A DNA stretch of 64,000 nucleotides from CAYJII01 sp964370225 (GTDB lineage: Bacteria; Bacillota; Clostridia; Oscillospirales; Ruminococcaceae). The notes under the pieces were generated by a model. That model searched no databases, was not told the DNA's origin, and saw only the letters and a program-made list of their open reading frames with translations. Where the stretch lies: the NCBI GenBank assembly GCA_964370225.1, contig CAYJII010000001.1:62001-126000 (forward strand), in the 5' to 3' direction. This document shows, in pieces, positions 23,465 to 33,258 of this stretch. The first letter of the stretch is position 1; each line of letters starts with the position of its first letter. Made by a program: the position numbers and the translations under genes.

Positions 23465-24414
23465 TGCTTTAAAAAATCTTGTATTATATATTTCGGACGT
23501 GCTTTCGTTTCAAGATAAATTTTTCCGATATACTCCCCAATTATCCCCAGCGATAGCAGCTGTATACCACCCAGCCCCCATATCGAAATCGCCAGTGTTG
23601 ACCAACCCTCAACTGTTTGACCCATTAGGTAGACCGTCAAAAAATATATCATCAACATTAAACTCACAGAAAAAACAATCCCACCAAGCAAGGTGATAAA
23701 TCTTATTGGTTTTATGCTAAAAGAAGTTATTCCATTTAATGCGAGAGCTATCATTTTGCCAAGCGGATATTTCGTCTCACCCGCAAATCTTTCTCCTCGC
23801 TCATATTTAATCTTGCTAGTCTTAAACCCAATTAAAGGCACAATCCCTCGCAAAAACAAATTCACTTCGCTAAACTGCGCTAGCGCCTCTACCGCTCTTT
23901 TGCTCATCAGTCGATAATCGGCGTGATTATGCACTATATCCGCTCCCAAGAAGCTCATAAAACGATAAAAGCACAGCGCTGTATTTTTCTTAAAGAAGGA
24001 ATCATTCCCCCTTGATGAGCGCACACCATACACGATATCAGAACCGTTATAATACTCTTTTACAAACTCATCTATAGCGTCAATGTCGTCTTGCAAATCT
24101 GCATCCATCGAAATAATTATATCCGCATACTCACACGCTTTTTCCATGCCAGCTAACAGTGCATTTTGGTGGCCCCTATTATTCGATAACCCTAGCGCAC
24201 AAACGTACTCGCTCTTGTTATAAAGCGAGGTAAGCACTGCCCAAGTAAAGTCTTTTGAGCCGTCATTGACAAATAATATTTTGCTGTTTTCGGTGATAAC
24301 ATCTGCGCTTATCAGCTCATCAAGCTTTTTTATAAGGCGTTTTGCAGTTTCTGGCAGCACTTCTTGCTCGTTATAGCAGGGTACTACCATGTAAAGACAA
24401 GCTTTTTCCCTCAT
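23461..24414 (-). CDS. Membrane-anchored family 2 glycosyltransferase, GtrB/DPM1 type
   Basis: 317 residues. The GT-A domain has YMVVPCYNEQEVLPETA, ILFVNDGSKD, LGLSNNRGHQNALLAGM and ISMDADLQDD (metal-binding), followed by GERFAGETKYPLGKM and two C-terminal membrane helices (about 230-255 and 265-290). Such proteins transfer glucose or a similar sugar from UDP-sugar to undecaprenyl phosphate. The start is placed at 24412-24414 because GGAG precedes it. No flippase or second glycosyltransferase is adjacent. Confidence 0.9.
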   Translation of the reverse strand: MREKACLYMVVPCYNEQEVLPETAKRLIKKLDELISADVITENSKILFVNDGSKDFTWAVLTSLYNKSEYVCALGLSNNRGHQNALLAGMEKACEYADIIISMDADLQDDIDAIDEFVKEYYNGSDIVYGVRSSRGNDSFFKKNTALCFYRFMSFLGADIVHNHADYRLMSKRAVEALAQFSEVNLFLRGIVPLIGFKTSKIKYERGERFAGETKYPLGKMIALALNGITSFSIKPIRFITLLGGIVFSVSLMLMIYFLTVYLMGQTVEGWSTLAISIWGLGGIQLLSLGIIGEYIGKIYLETKARPKYIIQDFLKH

Positions 24415-24516
24415 ATTTTCGACTCCATTGTTAAAATTATTATGTACAATACTACCATATATTTTACCCAAAAACAAGAGTATGCTTTTTGTTCATAAAA
24501 TTTCATAATACTGTGG

Positions 24517-24545
24517 TTGATAAATATATCTTGTAATGATATACT
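24517..24545 (+). promoter_or_regulatory. Sigma-A promoter of uvrB-uvrA
   Basis: TTGATA (24517-24522), 17 nt, TATACT (24540-24545). No clear LexA/DinR operator of the Gram-positive GAAC-N4-GTTC form is visible around it. Confidence 0.65.
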
Positions 24546-24616
24546 ATAAATAAGCGAATTTTTTTGCGACAAATTACCTTTTTATTTATGAATTCGATTT
24601 CGGAGAATAATATTTT

Positions 24617-26575
24617 ATGTTTAAATTAGTAAGTGATTACAAGCCAATGGGTGACCAACCAAAGGCGATAGATAGCCTTGCGGAAGGCTTAATAAATGGT
24701 GAAAAAGAACAGGTTTTACTTGGAGTTACAGGCTCGGGAAAAACATTCACCATGGCAAATGTTATACAAAAGGTTAATAAGCCAACTCTAGTCCTAGCGC
24801 ATAATAAAACTCTCGCAGCACAGTTATGTTCTGAATTCAAGGAGTTTTTCCCCGAAAACGCGGTGGAATATTTTGTTTCGTACTACGACTATTACCAACC
24901 TGAGGCGTATATCCCGAATACTGACACATATATCGAAAAAGATAGCGCAATAAACGATGAAATAGAAAAGCTGCGACATTCTGCAACCTCATCACTTTCC
25001 ACACGTAGCGATGTTATAGTAGTTGCCAGTGTGTCGTGCATTTATTCACTGGGTAGCCCGCTTGATTATCGTAACATGGTAATCTCCATTCGCACTGGTG
25101 AAGATAAGTCTCGCGAAGAGCTTATCGGCAGGCTCGTCGACATCCAATACGAGCGAAATGACGTAAACTTTACCCGAAATAAATTTAGGGTGCGTGGCGA
25201 TGTAGTGGAGATTTATCCTGCTTACTCTGCTGAAAATGCACTAAGGGTTGAATTTTTCGGAGATGTTGTCGATAGAATTAGTGAAATTAATACGCTAACT
25301 GGTGAAGTTAAAAATTTTGTGAGCCATGTGGCTATATATCCAGCTTCACACTATATCGTTCCGCCCGAAAAGTTAAAGGCGGGGCTTGAAGATATTCGCA
25401 CAGAACTAGTGGAGCGAGTTGACTATTTTAAGGAAAATGAAATGCTGCTTGAGGCGCAAAGAATTGAACAGCGCACAAAGTATGATATTGAGTTATTAGA
25501 AGAAATTGGATTTTGCAAAGGCATCGAAAACTACTCCAGAGTTTTATCGGGCAGAAAACCCGGTAGTATACCATATACTTTGATGGATCACTTTCCAGAT
25601 GATTTTTTGCTTATTGTGGACGAGTCCCACGTAATGATACCGCAAGTTAGAGGGATGTTCTTTGGCGACAAAGCACGTAAAGACACGCTTATCCAGTACG
25701 GCTTTAGGTTGCCTAGTGCCGCAGACAATAGACCGCTAAACTTTGATGAATTTTACGGCAAGATAAACCAAGCTATCTATGTTTCTGCTACTCCTGCTGC
25801 GTTTGAGCGTGAGCATGCAACAAATATTGTGGAGCAAGTAATCCGCCCGACAGGACTGCTTGACCCGATAATTGATGTGCGCCCAACTTCTGGACAAATA
25901 GAAGATTTGGTGCTTGAAATTAATGAGCGTGTAGAAAAAGAAGAGCGTGTGCTCATCACAACTTTGACCAAGAAAATGGCAGAGGATTTGACTGAATATC
26001 TCGAAAATTTATCGATAAAAGTTAGATATATGCACCACGATATCGACACCATAAAGAGAATGGAGCTTATACGTGATTTAAGGCTAGGTGTGTACGATGT
26101 TCTCGTTGGGATTAATCTGTTGCGCGAGGGGCTTGATATCCCCGAAATTTCGCTTGTTTGTATACTCGATGCAGACAAAGAGGGATTTTTGCGCTCGGAA
26201 ACTTCGCTCATACAAACAATTGGTAGGGCTGCAAGGAACTCCGAAGGAAAAGTAATTATGTACGCTGATGTAGTAACTCCATCAATGGAGCGAGCTATAA
26301 ACGAAACTAACAGGCGTCGAAACTTGCAGATGGAATATAACGAAGAAAACGGAGTTACACCACAGACTATCAAAAAAGATGTTAGGCAAATCCTTGAAAT
26401 CTCGCAACGTGAGGTTGAGGACGATGTGCGCAAACTAAAAACACGCATGAATCAAAAAGAAAAAGATGCTGCTGTTAAACGCTTGACCGCCCAAATGAAA
26501 GAGGCAGCTAAACTGCTTGAGTTTGAATACGCAGCAGAAATTAGGGATAAAATTAACGAGATTGTAAATAGTTAA
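24617..26575 (+). CDS. uvrB: Excinuclease ABC subunit B
   Basis: 652 residues, standard length. It has Walker [13 protein letters not shown], the damage-wedging beta hairpin region ([13 protein letters not shown]), helicase motifs ([20 protein letters not shown]) and a C-terminal UVR domain ([20 protein letters not shown]). UvrB is loaded by UvrA at bulky DNA lesions and recruits UvrC, which is not in the window. It is followed after 49 bp by uvrA, forming a repair operon. Confidence 0.98.
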   Translation: MFKLVSDYKPMGDQPKAIDSLAEGLINGEKEQVLLGVTGSGKTFTMANVIQKVNKPTLVLAHNKTLAAQLCSEFKEFFPENAVEYFVSYYDYYQPEAYIPNTDTYIEKDSAINDEIEKLRHSATSSLSTRSDVIVVASVSCIYSLGSPLDYRNMVISIRTGEDKSREELIGRLVDIQYERNDVNFTRNKFRVRGDVVEIYPAYSAENALRVEFFGDVVDRISEINTLTGEVKNFVSHVAIYPASHYIVPPEKLKAGLEDIRTELVERVDYFKENEMLLEAQRIEQRTKYDIELLEEIGFCKGIENYSRVLSGRKPGSIPYTLMDHFPDDFLLIVDESHVMIPQVRGMFFGDKARKDTLIQYGFRLPSAADNRPLNFDEFYGKINQAIYVSATPAAFEREHATNIVEQVIRPTGLLDPIIDVRPTSGQIEDLVLEINERVEKEERVLITTLTKKMAEDLTEYLENLSIKVRYMHHDIDTIKRMELIRDLRLGVYDVLVGINLLREGLDIPEISLVCILDADKEGFLRSETSLIQTIGRAARNSEGKVIMYADVVTPSMERAINETNRRRNLQMEYNEENGVTPQTIKKDVRQILEISQREVEDDVRKLKTRMNQKEKDAAVKRLTAQMKEAAKLLEFEYAAEIRDKINEIVNS

Positions 26576-26624
26576 AATTATACAATTCGTGGAAAAACGA
26601 CAAAATATACTTGGAGGAAACAAA

Positions 26625-29453
26625 TTGGCTAAGGATAAAATCATAATTAAAGGTGCCCGAGAGCACAACTTGAAAAATATAGATGTGGAAATCCCCAGAG
26701 ATAAATTCGTAGTTTTAACTGGACTATCAGGCTCGGGGAAATCCTCGCTTGCTTTTGACACAATATATGCAGACGGTCAGCGCCGCTATGTCGAAAGTTT
26801 GTCTTCATACGCACGTCAATTTTTGGGACAAATGGAAAAGCCTGATGTAGACTACATCGAGGGGCTATCCCCTGCTATTTCGATTGACCAAAAAACTACA
26901 TCAAAAAACCCCCGCTCTACCGTAGGGACAGTTACAGAAGTTTATGACTATTTGCGCCTGCTTTATGCGCGAGTGGGTATACCACATTGTCCTGTTTGCG
27001 GACGTGAGATTTCTCAACAAACAATCGACCAGATTGTTGACAAAGTTTTAGAGCTCGACGAAGGCACACGCATACAAATCCTTGCACCGATTGTCAGAGC
27101 GAGAAAAGGCGAACACACAAAAGAGCTTGAGCAAGCAAAACGCTCGGGGTATGTACGTGTTCGTGTGGACTCGATAATATATGATTTATCCGAGGAAATT
27201 AAGATAGAGAAAAACAAAAAGCATAGCATTGAGATTGTTGTCGACAGGCTTGTCGTAAAAGAAGAGATAAAATCAAGACTCTTTGATTCGCTCGAAACAG
27301 CGATTTCGCTTAGCGAAGGCATCGTTATTATCGACGTTATCGATGGTGAGGAGCAACTATTCTCACTTAACTACGCTTGTCCTGAGCATGGATTTAGCAT
27401 AGGCGAGCTTGAGCCTTCAATGTTTTCTTTTAATAACCCGTTCGGCGCTTGTGGCATGTGCACAGGTTTAGGCGACTTTATGCGAGTTGACCCCGATTTA
27501 GTTGTACCGAATAAAAAGCTCTCCATACGAGAGGGGGCAATCCGTGCTAGTGGCTGGTATTATGCAGAAGGCTCAATTTCACAGATGTACTACGAGGGTA
27601 TCGGCAAGCATTACAAAATTAATATGGACAAACCATTTAAGGACCTAACGAAAAAACAACAGGACCTATTTTTATACGGAACAGACGGCAAACTCATCGA
27701 GCTAACTCGCACAACCGATGTTGGCACTGGCAGTTACAAAGCTGCATTCGAGGGAGTTGTCAATAACTTAGAGCGCAGATTTAGAGAAACACAAAGCAAC
27801 TATATGCGTGATGAAATTGCGCTGGTTATGAGCTCTGTCACCTGCCCTGAATGTAGCGGAGAGAGGCTTAAAAAGGAAATTTTGTCCGTGACTGTGGGCG
27901 AAAAAAACATTAGCGATTTATGTAAAATGCCGATTAACGAAGCTTTAGACTTCGTTGGTAGTTTACAACTTTCCAAAAAGCATGAGATGATTGCACACCA
28001 AATCATCAAGGAAATTAAAGAGCGCCTAGGCTTTCTAGTAAGTGTTGGGCTATCCTACCTAACGTTATCACGCTCTGCTGGCACATTGTCGGGCGGAGAA
28101 AGCCAACGCATTCGCCTAGCTACGCAAATAGGCTCGTCGCTCGTTGGAGTTGTATACATCCTTGATGAGCCGAGCATAGGGCTACATCAGCGTGACAACG
28201 ACAAGCTTTTAGCGACACTGAAAAGGCTTCGTGATTTAGGCAACACGCTAATCGTCGTTGAACATGACGAGGACACAATGTTTCACGCAGATGAAATCAT
28301 AGACATTGGTCCAGGAGCTGGTGTTCACGGTGGTGAAGTGGTCTGCCAAGGTGATGTGCACAAAATTATGGCGTGCGAAGAATCCATCACAGGACAATAC
28401 CTATCAGGTAAGAAATTTATTGAAATCCCGAAAACTCGCAGAAAAGGTAACTCCGAACATCTTAGGATAATCGGCGCAAGCGAAAACAACTTGAAAAATG
28501 TTACTGCCGATATCCCACTTGGGACATTAACTTGTGTCACAGGTGTATCTGGTTCAGGGAAATCTTCTCTTGTGAATGAAATTATATATAAAGCGGTACA
28601 CAAAGAGCTTAATAGCTCCAAACTAAAACCGGGGAAATATAAAGACATCAAAGGGTTAGAAAACATCGACAAAGTTATTGACATCAACCAATCCCCAATC
28701 GGAAGAACTCCACGTTCAAACCCAGCTACTTACACAGGGGTGTTCACTGACATCAGAGATTTATTCTCAATGACTAATGACTCAAAACAGCGAGGCTATG
28801 CAGCTGGACGCTTTTCCTTTAACGTAAAGGGTGGTCGTTGTGAAGCTTGTGAAGGCGATGGAATAATTAAAATAGAGATGCACTTTCTCCCTGATATTTA
28901 TGTTCCATGCGAAATTTGCAAAGGAAAAAGGTATAACCGCGAGACTTTAGAGGTAAAATATAGAGGAAAGAGCATCCATGATGTTTTGGATTTAACTATA
29001 GAAGAAGCTTACCACTTCTTTGAAAATATCCCTAAAATTGAACGCAAGCTCAAAACTCTTGTAGACGTTGGGCTAGGCTATGTTAAAATGGGGCAGTCCG
29101 CAACTACACTTTCTGGCGGTGAGGCTCAGCGTGTTAAACTAGCAAGCGAACTTTCAAAACGTTCGACGGGCAAGACGCTTTACATCCTTGATGAGCCAAC
29201 AACCGGACTGCATATTGCCGATACGCACAAACTTATACAGATGCTTGAGCTTTTGGTAGAGTCGGGCAACACAGTTTTAGTCATCGAACATAATCTTGAT
29301 GTGATAAAGGTAGCTGACCACATCCTAGACATCGGTCCCGAGGGTGGCAATGCCGGCGGTATGATTATCGCAAAAGGTACACCTGAGCAGGTAGCAAAAG
29401 TGAAAGCTTCATACACAGGTGCGTATCTTAAAAAAATTCTTGAAAAAAAATAA
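26625..29453 (+). CDS. uvrA: Excinuclease ABC subunit A
   Basis: 942 residues, standard length. It is a duplicated ABC ATPase: [14 protein letters not shown] and [14 protein letters not shown]alker A motifs, two signature segments ([24 protein letters not shown]) and two Walker B motifs ([18 protein letters not shown]), with zinc-finger cysteines ([29 protein letters not shown]). The start is TTG at 26625-26627, directly behind GGAGG; a longer in-frame ATG at 26589 lacks a ribosome site. It detects DNA damage together with UvrB. Confidence 0.98.
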   Translation: MAKDKIIIKGAREHNLKNIDVEIPRDKFVVLTGLSGSGKSSLAFDTIYADGQRRYVESLSSYARQFLGQMEKPDVDYIEGLSPAISIDQKTTSKNPRSTVGTVTEVYDYLRLLYARVGIPHCPVCGREISQQTIDQIVDKVLELDEGTRIQILAPIVRARKGEHTKELEQAKRSGYVRVRVDSIIYDLSEEIKIEKNKKHSIEIVVDRLVVKEEIKSRLFDSLETAISLSEGIVIIDVIDGEEQLFSLNYACPEHGFSIGELEPSMFSFNNPFGACGMCTGLGDFMRVDPDLVVPNKKLSIREGAIRASGWYYAEGSISQMYYEGIGKHYKINMDKPFKDLTKKQQDLFLYGTDGKLIELTRTTDVGTGSYKAAFEGVVNNLERRFRETQSNYMRDEIALVMSSVTCPECSGERLKKEILSVTVGEKNISDLCKMPINEALDFVGSLQLSKKHEMIAHQIIKEIKERLGFLVSVGLSYLTLSRSAGTLSGGESQRIRLATQIGSSLVGVVYILDEPSIGLHQRDNDKLLATLKRLRDLGNTLIVVEHDEDTMFHADEIIDIGPGAGVHGGEVVCQGDVHKIMACEESITGQYLSGKKFIEIPKTRRKGNSEHLRIIGASENNLKNVTADIPLGTLTCVTGVSGSGKSSLVNEIIYKAVHKELNSSKLKPGKYKDIKGLENIDKVIDINQSPIGRTPRSNPATYTGVFTDIRDLFSMTNDSKQRGYAAGRFSFNVKGGRCEACEGDGIIKIEMHFLPDIYVPCEICKGKRYNRETLEVKYRGKSIHDVLDLTIEEAYHFFENIPKIERKLKTLVDVGLGYVKMGQSATTLSGGEAQRVKLASELSKRSTGKTLYILDEPTTGLHIADTHKLIQMLELLVESGNTVLVIEHNLDVIKVADHILDIGPEGGNAGGMIIAKGTPEQVAKVKASYTGAYLKKILEKK

Positions 29454-29462
29454 TTTTAGCTA

Positions 29463-29491
29463 TTTACAAAACTCTACGAATATGGTATACT
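29463..29491 (+). promoter_or_regulatory. Sigma-A promoter of the rubredoxin-flavodiiron unit
   Basis: TTTACA (29463-29468), 17 nt, TATACT (29486-29491), beginning 10 bp after the uvrA stop. Confidence 0.65.
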
Positions 29492-29555
29492 ATTCAATAT
29501 TAAGTCATTCGTAATAAATTCAGATAAATATTTTCTAATAAATGAGGTGAATTGT

Positions 29556-29714
29556 ATGAGCAAATATGTATGCACAGTATGCGGTTGGGAGTATGATCCT
29601 GAGGTAGGAAGTGAAGAGCATGGTATCCCAGCGGGCACTGCTTGGGAAGACGTAGCGGAAGATTTTGTATGCCCACTTTGCGGTGTTGGAAAAGATTCTT
29701 TTGAAGAAGCATAG
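29556..29714 (+). CDS. Rubredoxin
   Basis: 52 residues, full rubredoxin size: MSKYVCTVCGWEYDPEVGS with CxxCG at 6-9 and CPLCGVGKDSFE with the second CxxC pair, which together bind a single iron. AATGAGGTG gives the ribosome site. Rubredoxin carries single electrons and is the usual donor to flavodiiron proteins in clostridia; the flavodiiron gene follows 99 bp downstream. Confidence 0.97.
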   Translation: MSKYVCTVCGWEYDPEVGSEEHGIPAGTAWEDVAEDFVCPLCGVGKDSFEEA

Positions 29715-29720
29715 ACTTGT

Positions 29721-29752
29721 CGAGTGCTTTGGGGATTACCCTAAAGCACTCG
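29721..29752 (+). other. Strong hairpin between rubredoxin and flavodiiron genes
   Basis: CGAGTGCTTT (29721-29730) pairs with AAAGCACTCG (29743-29752), with inner GGG/CCC pairs, but it is followed by AAACAATT and not by a T-run. It is therefore more likely an RNA stabiliser or processing site than a terminator, allowing rubredoxin in excess of the flavodiiron protein. Confidence 0.5.
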
Positions 29753-29813
29753 AAACAATTAAAGTTAATGGTTAAAACCTTAATATATACAAATCTTATT
29801 GGGAGGAAGTACA

Positions 29814-31016
29814 ATGTATTTTAATCAAATTGCAGACAATGTATTTGCTGTAGGAGTGTTAAACCCGAATTTAAGAGTTTTTGATATAGTTATGAAAACA
29901 GATTTCGGCACAACATATAACTCCTATTTTATAAAAGGCAGCGAAAAAACTGCTCTTATTGACACTGTTCATAAGACTTATATCAACTATTTAATAAAAA
30001 ATCTCGAGTGCATCGAAGAATCTATAAAAATCGACTATATTATCATGAACCACAACGAACCAGACCATTCAGGCTCTATCGCAAAACTTGTGGAACTCAT
30101 GCCAGATATCACAGTTTTAACTTCGCAAGCAGGTGCGATTTATCTTAAAAATATAACTAATGTGAAGGATTTAAAAGTTCAGGTTGTAAAAGATAATGAC
30201 GAGATAAGTCTTGGTGATAAAACACTAAAATTTATTAACGCGCCATTCCTACACTGGCCTGATTCTATGTTCACTTATTTGCCAGAAGATAAGATGCTGT
30301 TCTCCTGCGACTTTTTGGGAGCACATTACTGCGAACCTGAGCTGTTTGATAAGTGCATAAATTACCGCAGAGATTACGAAGCGTCATTTTTGGGTTACTA
30401 TGAAGCGATTTTTGCCCCATTTAAACCACATGTGTTAAAAGGGCTAGAGAAAATTAAAGATTTGGATATAGATATGGCGTGCCCAAGCCATGGTCCGATA
30501 TTAACTAAGGGCGGTTTGCTCGAGCAAGCTAAAGCGCGCTATTTGGAGTGGAGCACTCCTGTTGTGCGAGAAAATAAAGTTATTCCGCTTTTTTATAGCA
30601 GTGCATATGGCAACACAAGACTTTTAGCGGAAAATATCGCTATCGGTGTTAAAAAAGTTCATCCGAGCGCTGATGTGAAATTGTACGACATCATCGACCA
30701 TGATATGACAAAACTTGGAGCTTTGCTTAATTCAAGCGACGCATTTTTAATTGGAACGCCTACACTTAACCGCGATGCTGTACCGCCTGTATACATGCTT
30801 TTAGCGCATGTGGATGCTATAAACATCGCCAAGCGCCCTACTGCAGTTTTCGGCTCATATGGCTGGAGTGGTGAAGGTGTACCGAATGTACGCGGACGTT
30901 TGACTGCGCTTAAGACTAAGCTTTTCGAGGAAGATTTTAAGGTTGTCTTCGTTCCATCAAACGAAGATTTAGAAGCTGCACAAGCATTTGGCGAAAGGTT
31001 TGCAAATACTATCTAG
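29814..31016 (+). CDS. FprA-family flavodiiron protein
   Basis: 400 residues. The metallo-beta-lactamase-like domain has the full di-iron ligand set: H80, E82, D84, H85 (MNHNEPDHSG), H147, D166 and H226 (CPSHGP). The C-terminal flavodoxin domain starts near 255 (VIPLFYSSAYGNTRLLA). These enzymes reduce O2 to water and/or NO to N2O in anaerobes using electrons from rubredoxin, encoded just upstream. The start follows GGGAGGA; a GTG-like extension is not needed. It is cytoplasmic. Confidence 0.96.
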   Translation: MYFNQIADNVFAVGVLNPNLRVFDIVMKTDFGTTYNSYFIKGSEKTALIDTVHKTYINYLIKNLECIEESIKIDYIIMNHNEPDHSGSIAKLVELMPDITVLTSQAGAIYLKNITNVKDLKVQVVKDNDEISLGDKTLKFINAPFLHWPDSMFTYLPEDKMLFSCDFLGAHYCEPELFDKCINYRRDYEASFLGYYEAIFAPFKPHVLKGLEKIKDLDIDMACPSHGPILTKGGLLEQAKARYLEWSTPVVRENKVIPLFYSSAYGNTRLLAENIAIGVKKVHPSADVKLYDIIDHDMTKLGALLNSSDAFLIGTPTLNRDAVPPVYMLLAHVDAINIAKRPTAVFGSYGWSGEGVPNVRGRLTALKTKLFEEDFKVVFVPSNEDLEAAQAFGERFANTI

Positions 31017-31047
31017 AATTTTGATAACACTTGTAAAAAATAACTAT

Positions 31048-31095
31048 AAAAATCAATATTTATTGTTTAAGTATTAACAAAAATATTGATTTTTT
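31048..31095 (+). terminator. Terminator after the flavodiiron gene
   Basis: AAAAATCAATATTT (31048-31061) pairs with AAATATTGATTTTT (31081-31094) and is followed by TTAATTTTAT; the loop is about 19 nt. Confidence 0.7.
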
Positions 31096-31116
31096 AATTT
31101 TATGTTAAATATAGGA

Positions 31117-31145
31117 TTGAAATTTCTCTCATATTGAAGTATAAT
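31117..31145 (+). promoter_or_regulatory. Sigma-A promoter of oadG-oadB
   Basis: TTGAAA (31117-31122), 17 nt, TATAAT (31140-31145), with a leader of about 80 nt before the GGAG site of the OadG gene. Confidence 0.75.
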
Positions 31146-31233
31146 GTATTAGGTGAAATTTGGCTTTAAATTTAAAAAAATAGCCAATAAATCTACCATT
31201 TAGATGTAAAAAAATATAAAGGAGTTAAAAATT

Positions 31234-31626
31234 ATGGGAATTACCGAAATGACCACCGCTAATGTATTCACTATTGTTGTGACAGGCATTCTGGTAGTTT
31301 TTTTAGTTCTTGCGCTACTAGTTTTCTTTGTTTTTATAATGGGAAAATTATTGCACGCAGATCAAGAAAAAACTGCGAGCAAAACTCAAGAACCGAAAGA
31401 AACAGTACCTGCACCGCAACCTGAGAAAAAGCAAGCTGTAAACCTTGTTACAGACGATAATGAAGATGAGGTTGTTGCCGCAATAACTGCTGCTATCGCT
31501 TGCATATTTGCGGAGGAAAACTCCTCTGAGATAAAGCCTTTCGTTATCAAAAGCATAAAAAAGGCAAAACAAGGACGTTTAGCATGGAATCAGGCTGGAA
31601 TTATGGACAATACAAGCCAATTTTAG
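31234..31626 (+). CDS. OadG-like gamma subunit of a sodium-pumping decarboxylase
   Basis: 130 residues: one N-terminal membrane helix (about 11-38, TIVVTGILVVFLVLALLVFFVFIMGKLL), a Lys/Glu/Pro-rich hinge, then a small soluble domain (EDEVVAAITAAIACIFAEEN..FVIKSIKK..AWNQAGIMDNTSQF). The helix-linker-short-domain form and the adjacent beta subunit identify it as the gamma subunit, which anchors and assembles the complex. Sequence alone is weak, as gamma subunits vary. Confidence 0.82.
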   Translation: MGITEMTTANVFTIVVTGILVVFLVLALLVFFVFIMGKLLHADQEKTASKTQEPKETVPAPQPEKKQAVNLVTDDNEDEVVAAITAAIACIFAEENSSEIKPFVIKSIKKAKQGRLAWNQAGIMDNTSQF

Positions 31627-31661
31627 TTTATGAATTTTAATATGAAAGGGATATAATAATT

Positions 31662-32891
31662 ATGTTTGAGGTATTTTTAGACAGTATCGTTGGCATGTGG
31701 AACAGTTCAGGATTTATGGCTATGGATTGGCGTTCACTTATCATGATTGGTATTTCATGCTTCCTGATATATCTGGCAATAGTTAAGCAATACGAACCAC
31801 TTTTACTTTTGCCAATCGCATTTGGTATGCTTTTAGTTAACATTCCACTTGGCGGAGTTATGGACACTCCCACAATGATTTTAGAACCATTTACAGGAGA
31901 TCCTACAAAAAATTACCCCGTTATCGATATGGCGGGACAAATGTTTTATCAAAACACAACATCATCAACTAATGGCGGACTGCTTTATTACTTATATCAA
32001 GGTGTAAAACTTGGAATTTATCCTCCGCTAATTTTCTTAGGAATTGGTACAATGACAGACTTCGGTCCTCTTATTGCTAACCCAAAATCCTTCTTCTTAG
32101 GTGCTGCTGCACAAATCGGTATCTTCGTAACATTTATCGGTGCTGTACTCCTAGGCTTCTCAGGACAAGAAGCTGGTGCAATCGCTATCATCGGTGGTGC
32201 TGACGGCCCTACTGCTATCTACACTACAAGTATTCTTGCTCCTCACCTATTAGGCCCAATCGCAGTTGCAGCGTACTCATATATGGCGCTTGTTCCTGTA
32301 ATTCAGCCTCCAATCATGAAGCTTCTTACTACGAAAAAAGAACGTTCAGTTGTTATGCAACAGCTTAGACCTGTTTCAAAAACTGAAAAAATCATTTTCC
32401 CAATCGCTGTTACACTACTAGTTGCGCTACTTGTTCCAAGTGCTACTACCCTAATCGGTATGCTTATGCTTGGTAATATCATGCGTGAGAGTGGCGTTGT
32501 TGACAGACTGGTGAAAACTGCTCAAAATGAGCTTATGAACATTGTTACAATCTTCCTTGGTATTACAGTTGGTGCTACTGCAACAGCTGAACAATTCCTA
32601 TCACTACAAACTTTAGGAATTATTGCTTTGGGATTAATTGCTTTCTGCATCGGTACTGCTTGTGGCGTACTATTCGGAAAAATCATGCACAAACTAACTG
32701 GTGGAAAAGTAAACCCACTTATCGGTTCTGCTGGTGTTTCTGCTGTACCAATGGCGGCTCGTGTATCACAAAAAGTTGGTGCTTCTGAAAACCCAACAAA
32801 CTTCTTATTAATGCATGCAATGGGACCAAACGTTGCTGGCGTTATCGGCTCAGCAGTTGCTGCTGGTATTTTAATCCAGCTTTTAGGCTAA
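31662..32891 (+). CDS. Sodium-translocating decarboxylase beta subunit (OadB/GcdB/MmdB)
   Basis: 409 residues, about ten membrane helices. The motif AIIGGADGPTAIYTTS with the Na+-coupled Asp at position 181, and the later SAVPMAARVSQK region, are beta-subunit signatures. It couples decarboxylation of a biotin-bound carboxyl group to Na+ export across the membrane. Neither an alpha carboxyltransferase nor a biotin carrier gene is adjacent, so substrate (oxaloacetate, methylmalonyl-CoA, glutaconyl-CoA) is undetermined. It is co-transcribed with OadG (gap 35 bp) and followed by a strong terminator. Confidence 0.93.
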   Translation: MFEVFLDSIVGMWNSSGFMAMDWRSLIMIGISCFLIYLAIVKQYEPLLLLPIAFGMLLVNIPLGGVMDTPTMILEPFTGDPTKNYPVIDMAGQMFYQNTTSSTNGGLLYYLYQGVKLGIYPPLIFLGIGTMTDFGPLIANPKSFFLGAAAQIGIFVTFIGAVLLGFSGQEAGAIAIIGGADGPTAIYTTSILAPHLLGPIAVAAYSYMALVPVIQPPIMKLLTTKKERSVVMQQLRPVSKTEKIIFPIAVTLLVALLVPSATTLIGMLMLGNIMRESGVVDRLVKTAQNELMNIVTIFLGITVGATATAEQFLSLQTLGIIALGLIAFCIGTACGVLFGKIMHKLTGGKVNPLIGSAGVSAVPMAARVSQKVGASENPTNFLLMHAMGPNVAGVIGSAVAAGILIQLLG

Positions 32892-32914
32892 GCTAAAACT
32901 TAACATAACTATCA

Positions 32915-32955
32915 AAGCGAAGTATCAGAGACTATCTCTGATACTTCGCTTTTTT
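32915..32955 (+). terminator. Terminator after oadB
   Basis: A 15-bp perfect stem (32917-32931 with 32935-32949), loop CTA, then TTTTTT. Confidence 0.95.
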
Positions 32956-33258
32956 CTATAATATCTACTGTGTTTTTTCGCTCAATTACTACTTGACAGA
33001 GAATAATCAAACTAACCCTAAACAACAATTGCTTGCTAAAAGCACCATAGATGCAAAACCTTTCAATTTAGCGATGTAACACATTACCATAAAAACAAAA
33101 GTTCTATTGTCAAATTAGATAAATATTTTAACAAAACCCACCTAAAATGACAAAATACTAAAGAAAATGACATTTAGTATTTATTTTTCGTAAAATTAAT
33201 GTTATAATCAAGTAAGATGTGAGTAAATTTTGAACATATCTTGGAGGATGAAAAGAAA
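32956..33258. other. AT-rich intergenic region before the Na/Pi transporter
   Basis: About 300 bp with no open frame I can support. Near its end are two AAAATGACA direct repeats (33144-33152, 33164-33172) 20 bp apart, and AAATACTAAA/TTTAGTATTT (33153-33162, 33173-33182) as a perfect 10-bp inverted repeat interleaved with them. A TATAAT at about 33203 has no good -35. These may be regulator sites for the transporter gene. Confidence 0.5.

Noticed and set aside
24480..24616. LexA operator before uvrB
   Set aside because: No GAAC-N4-GTTC-type palindrome was found near the promoter.
25777..26448. 223-residue minus-strand open frame inside uvrB
   Set aside because: Fully antisense to the conserved helicase region of uvrB; the product is Ser/Ile-rich with no recognisable fold.
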